From NCBI GenBank assembly GCA_023141985.1, contig JAGLKH010000245.1:1-5712 (forward strand): a DNA stretch of 5,712 bases. Direction: 5' to 3'. Both the position numbers and the translations under genes were made by a program. The notes below the pieces were generated by a model. It made no database searches. It was not told where the DNA came from and saw only the letters and a program-made list of their open reading frames with translations. This document shows, piece by piece, positions 5,648-5,712 of the stretch (position 1 is the first letter of the stretch; each line of letters starts with the position of its first letter). This DNA comes from Flavobacteriaceae bacterium (GTDB lineage: Bacteria; Bacteroidota; Bacteroidia; Flavobacteriales; Flavobacteriaceae).

Positions 5648-5712
5648 ATGAAAATATTTTTCACATTCATATTCGTGCTAATTTTTATGGGTAATTCTTT
5701 TGCTCAAAAAAA
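5648..5712 (+). CDS. Exported protein, N-terminal fragment (cut by window end)
   Basis: Only 21 codons are visible and the frame is open to the window edge. The protein starts MKIFF, continues with a hydrophobic core to residue 14, then GNSFAQK. This is a classic Sec signal peptide with a signal peptidase I site after A19 and a mature protein starting with Gln, a pattern common in Bacteroidota periplasmic and outer-membrane proteins. There is no lipobox Cys. The function cannot be told from this part. It is divergent from the glycosyltransferase. Its start has no Shine-Dalgarno and overlaps the TGA of a three-codon upstream frame. Confidence 0.7.
   Translation, partial: MKIFFTFIFVLIFMGNSFAQK

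Noticed and set aside
5476..5670. Minus-strand frame of 64 codons with a hydrophobic start
   Set aside because: It is antisense to the signal peptide gene, the source of its hydrophobic character; no promoter or family resemblance was seen.

Overview
The window looks like chromosome of a marine-type member of the Flavobacteriaceae (Bacteroidota). The DNA is AT-rich, no Shine-Dalgarno sequence precedes any start codon, promoter elements of the TTG / TAnnTTTG type occur, mevalonate-pathway genes are present, and the last gene begins with an export signal followed by a Gln-initial mature end. The assignment is inferred from these traits and from protein style, not from a database search.

Layout: (1) 1-2837, + strand, a tight three-gene cluster: a mevalonate kinase, a UbiA-family prenyltransferase of the kind that joins geranylgeranyl groups to glycerol-phosphate lipids, and a nitrilase whose start codon overlaps the prenyltransferase stop (TAATG). 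The first two fit one isoprenoid-to-lipid route; the nitrilase has no obvious biochemical link to it. (2) 2838-2942, a gap with an inverted repeat that could end the operon and a good flavobacterial promoter. (3) 2943-3782, + strand, an S4-domain protein of the RsuA/RluB pseudouridine synthase family whose catalytic Asp, active-site Tyr and basic C-terminal motif are all replaced; it is probably a pseudoenzyme. (4) 3843-5348, - strand, convergent with the preceding gene: a polytopic GT-C type glycosyl/mannosyltransferase. A stack of three short interspersed repeats is carried in frame inside it, and a fourth repeat forms its C-terminus and stop codon. (5) 5349-5647, a divergent intergenic region with promoter-like elements for both strands. 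(6) 5648 to the end, + strand, the first 21 codons of an exported protein cut by the window edge.

The most distinctive features are the short repeats that begin GTCATnCTGA. One lies between the first two genes, one closes the glycosyltransferase, and two flank a palindromic element inside it. The copies at 936-964 and 4511-4539 differ at one base of 29. I see no phage, CRISPR array, IS transposase, tRNA or rRNA, and no evidence for a wholly new multi-gene system. The best leads are the apparently dead pseudouridine synthase that has kept an open frame and a promoter, and the repeat-derived peptide built into a membrane enzyme.
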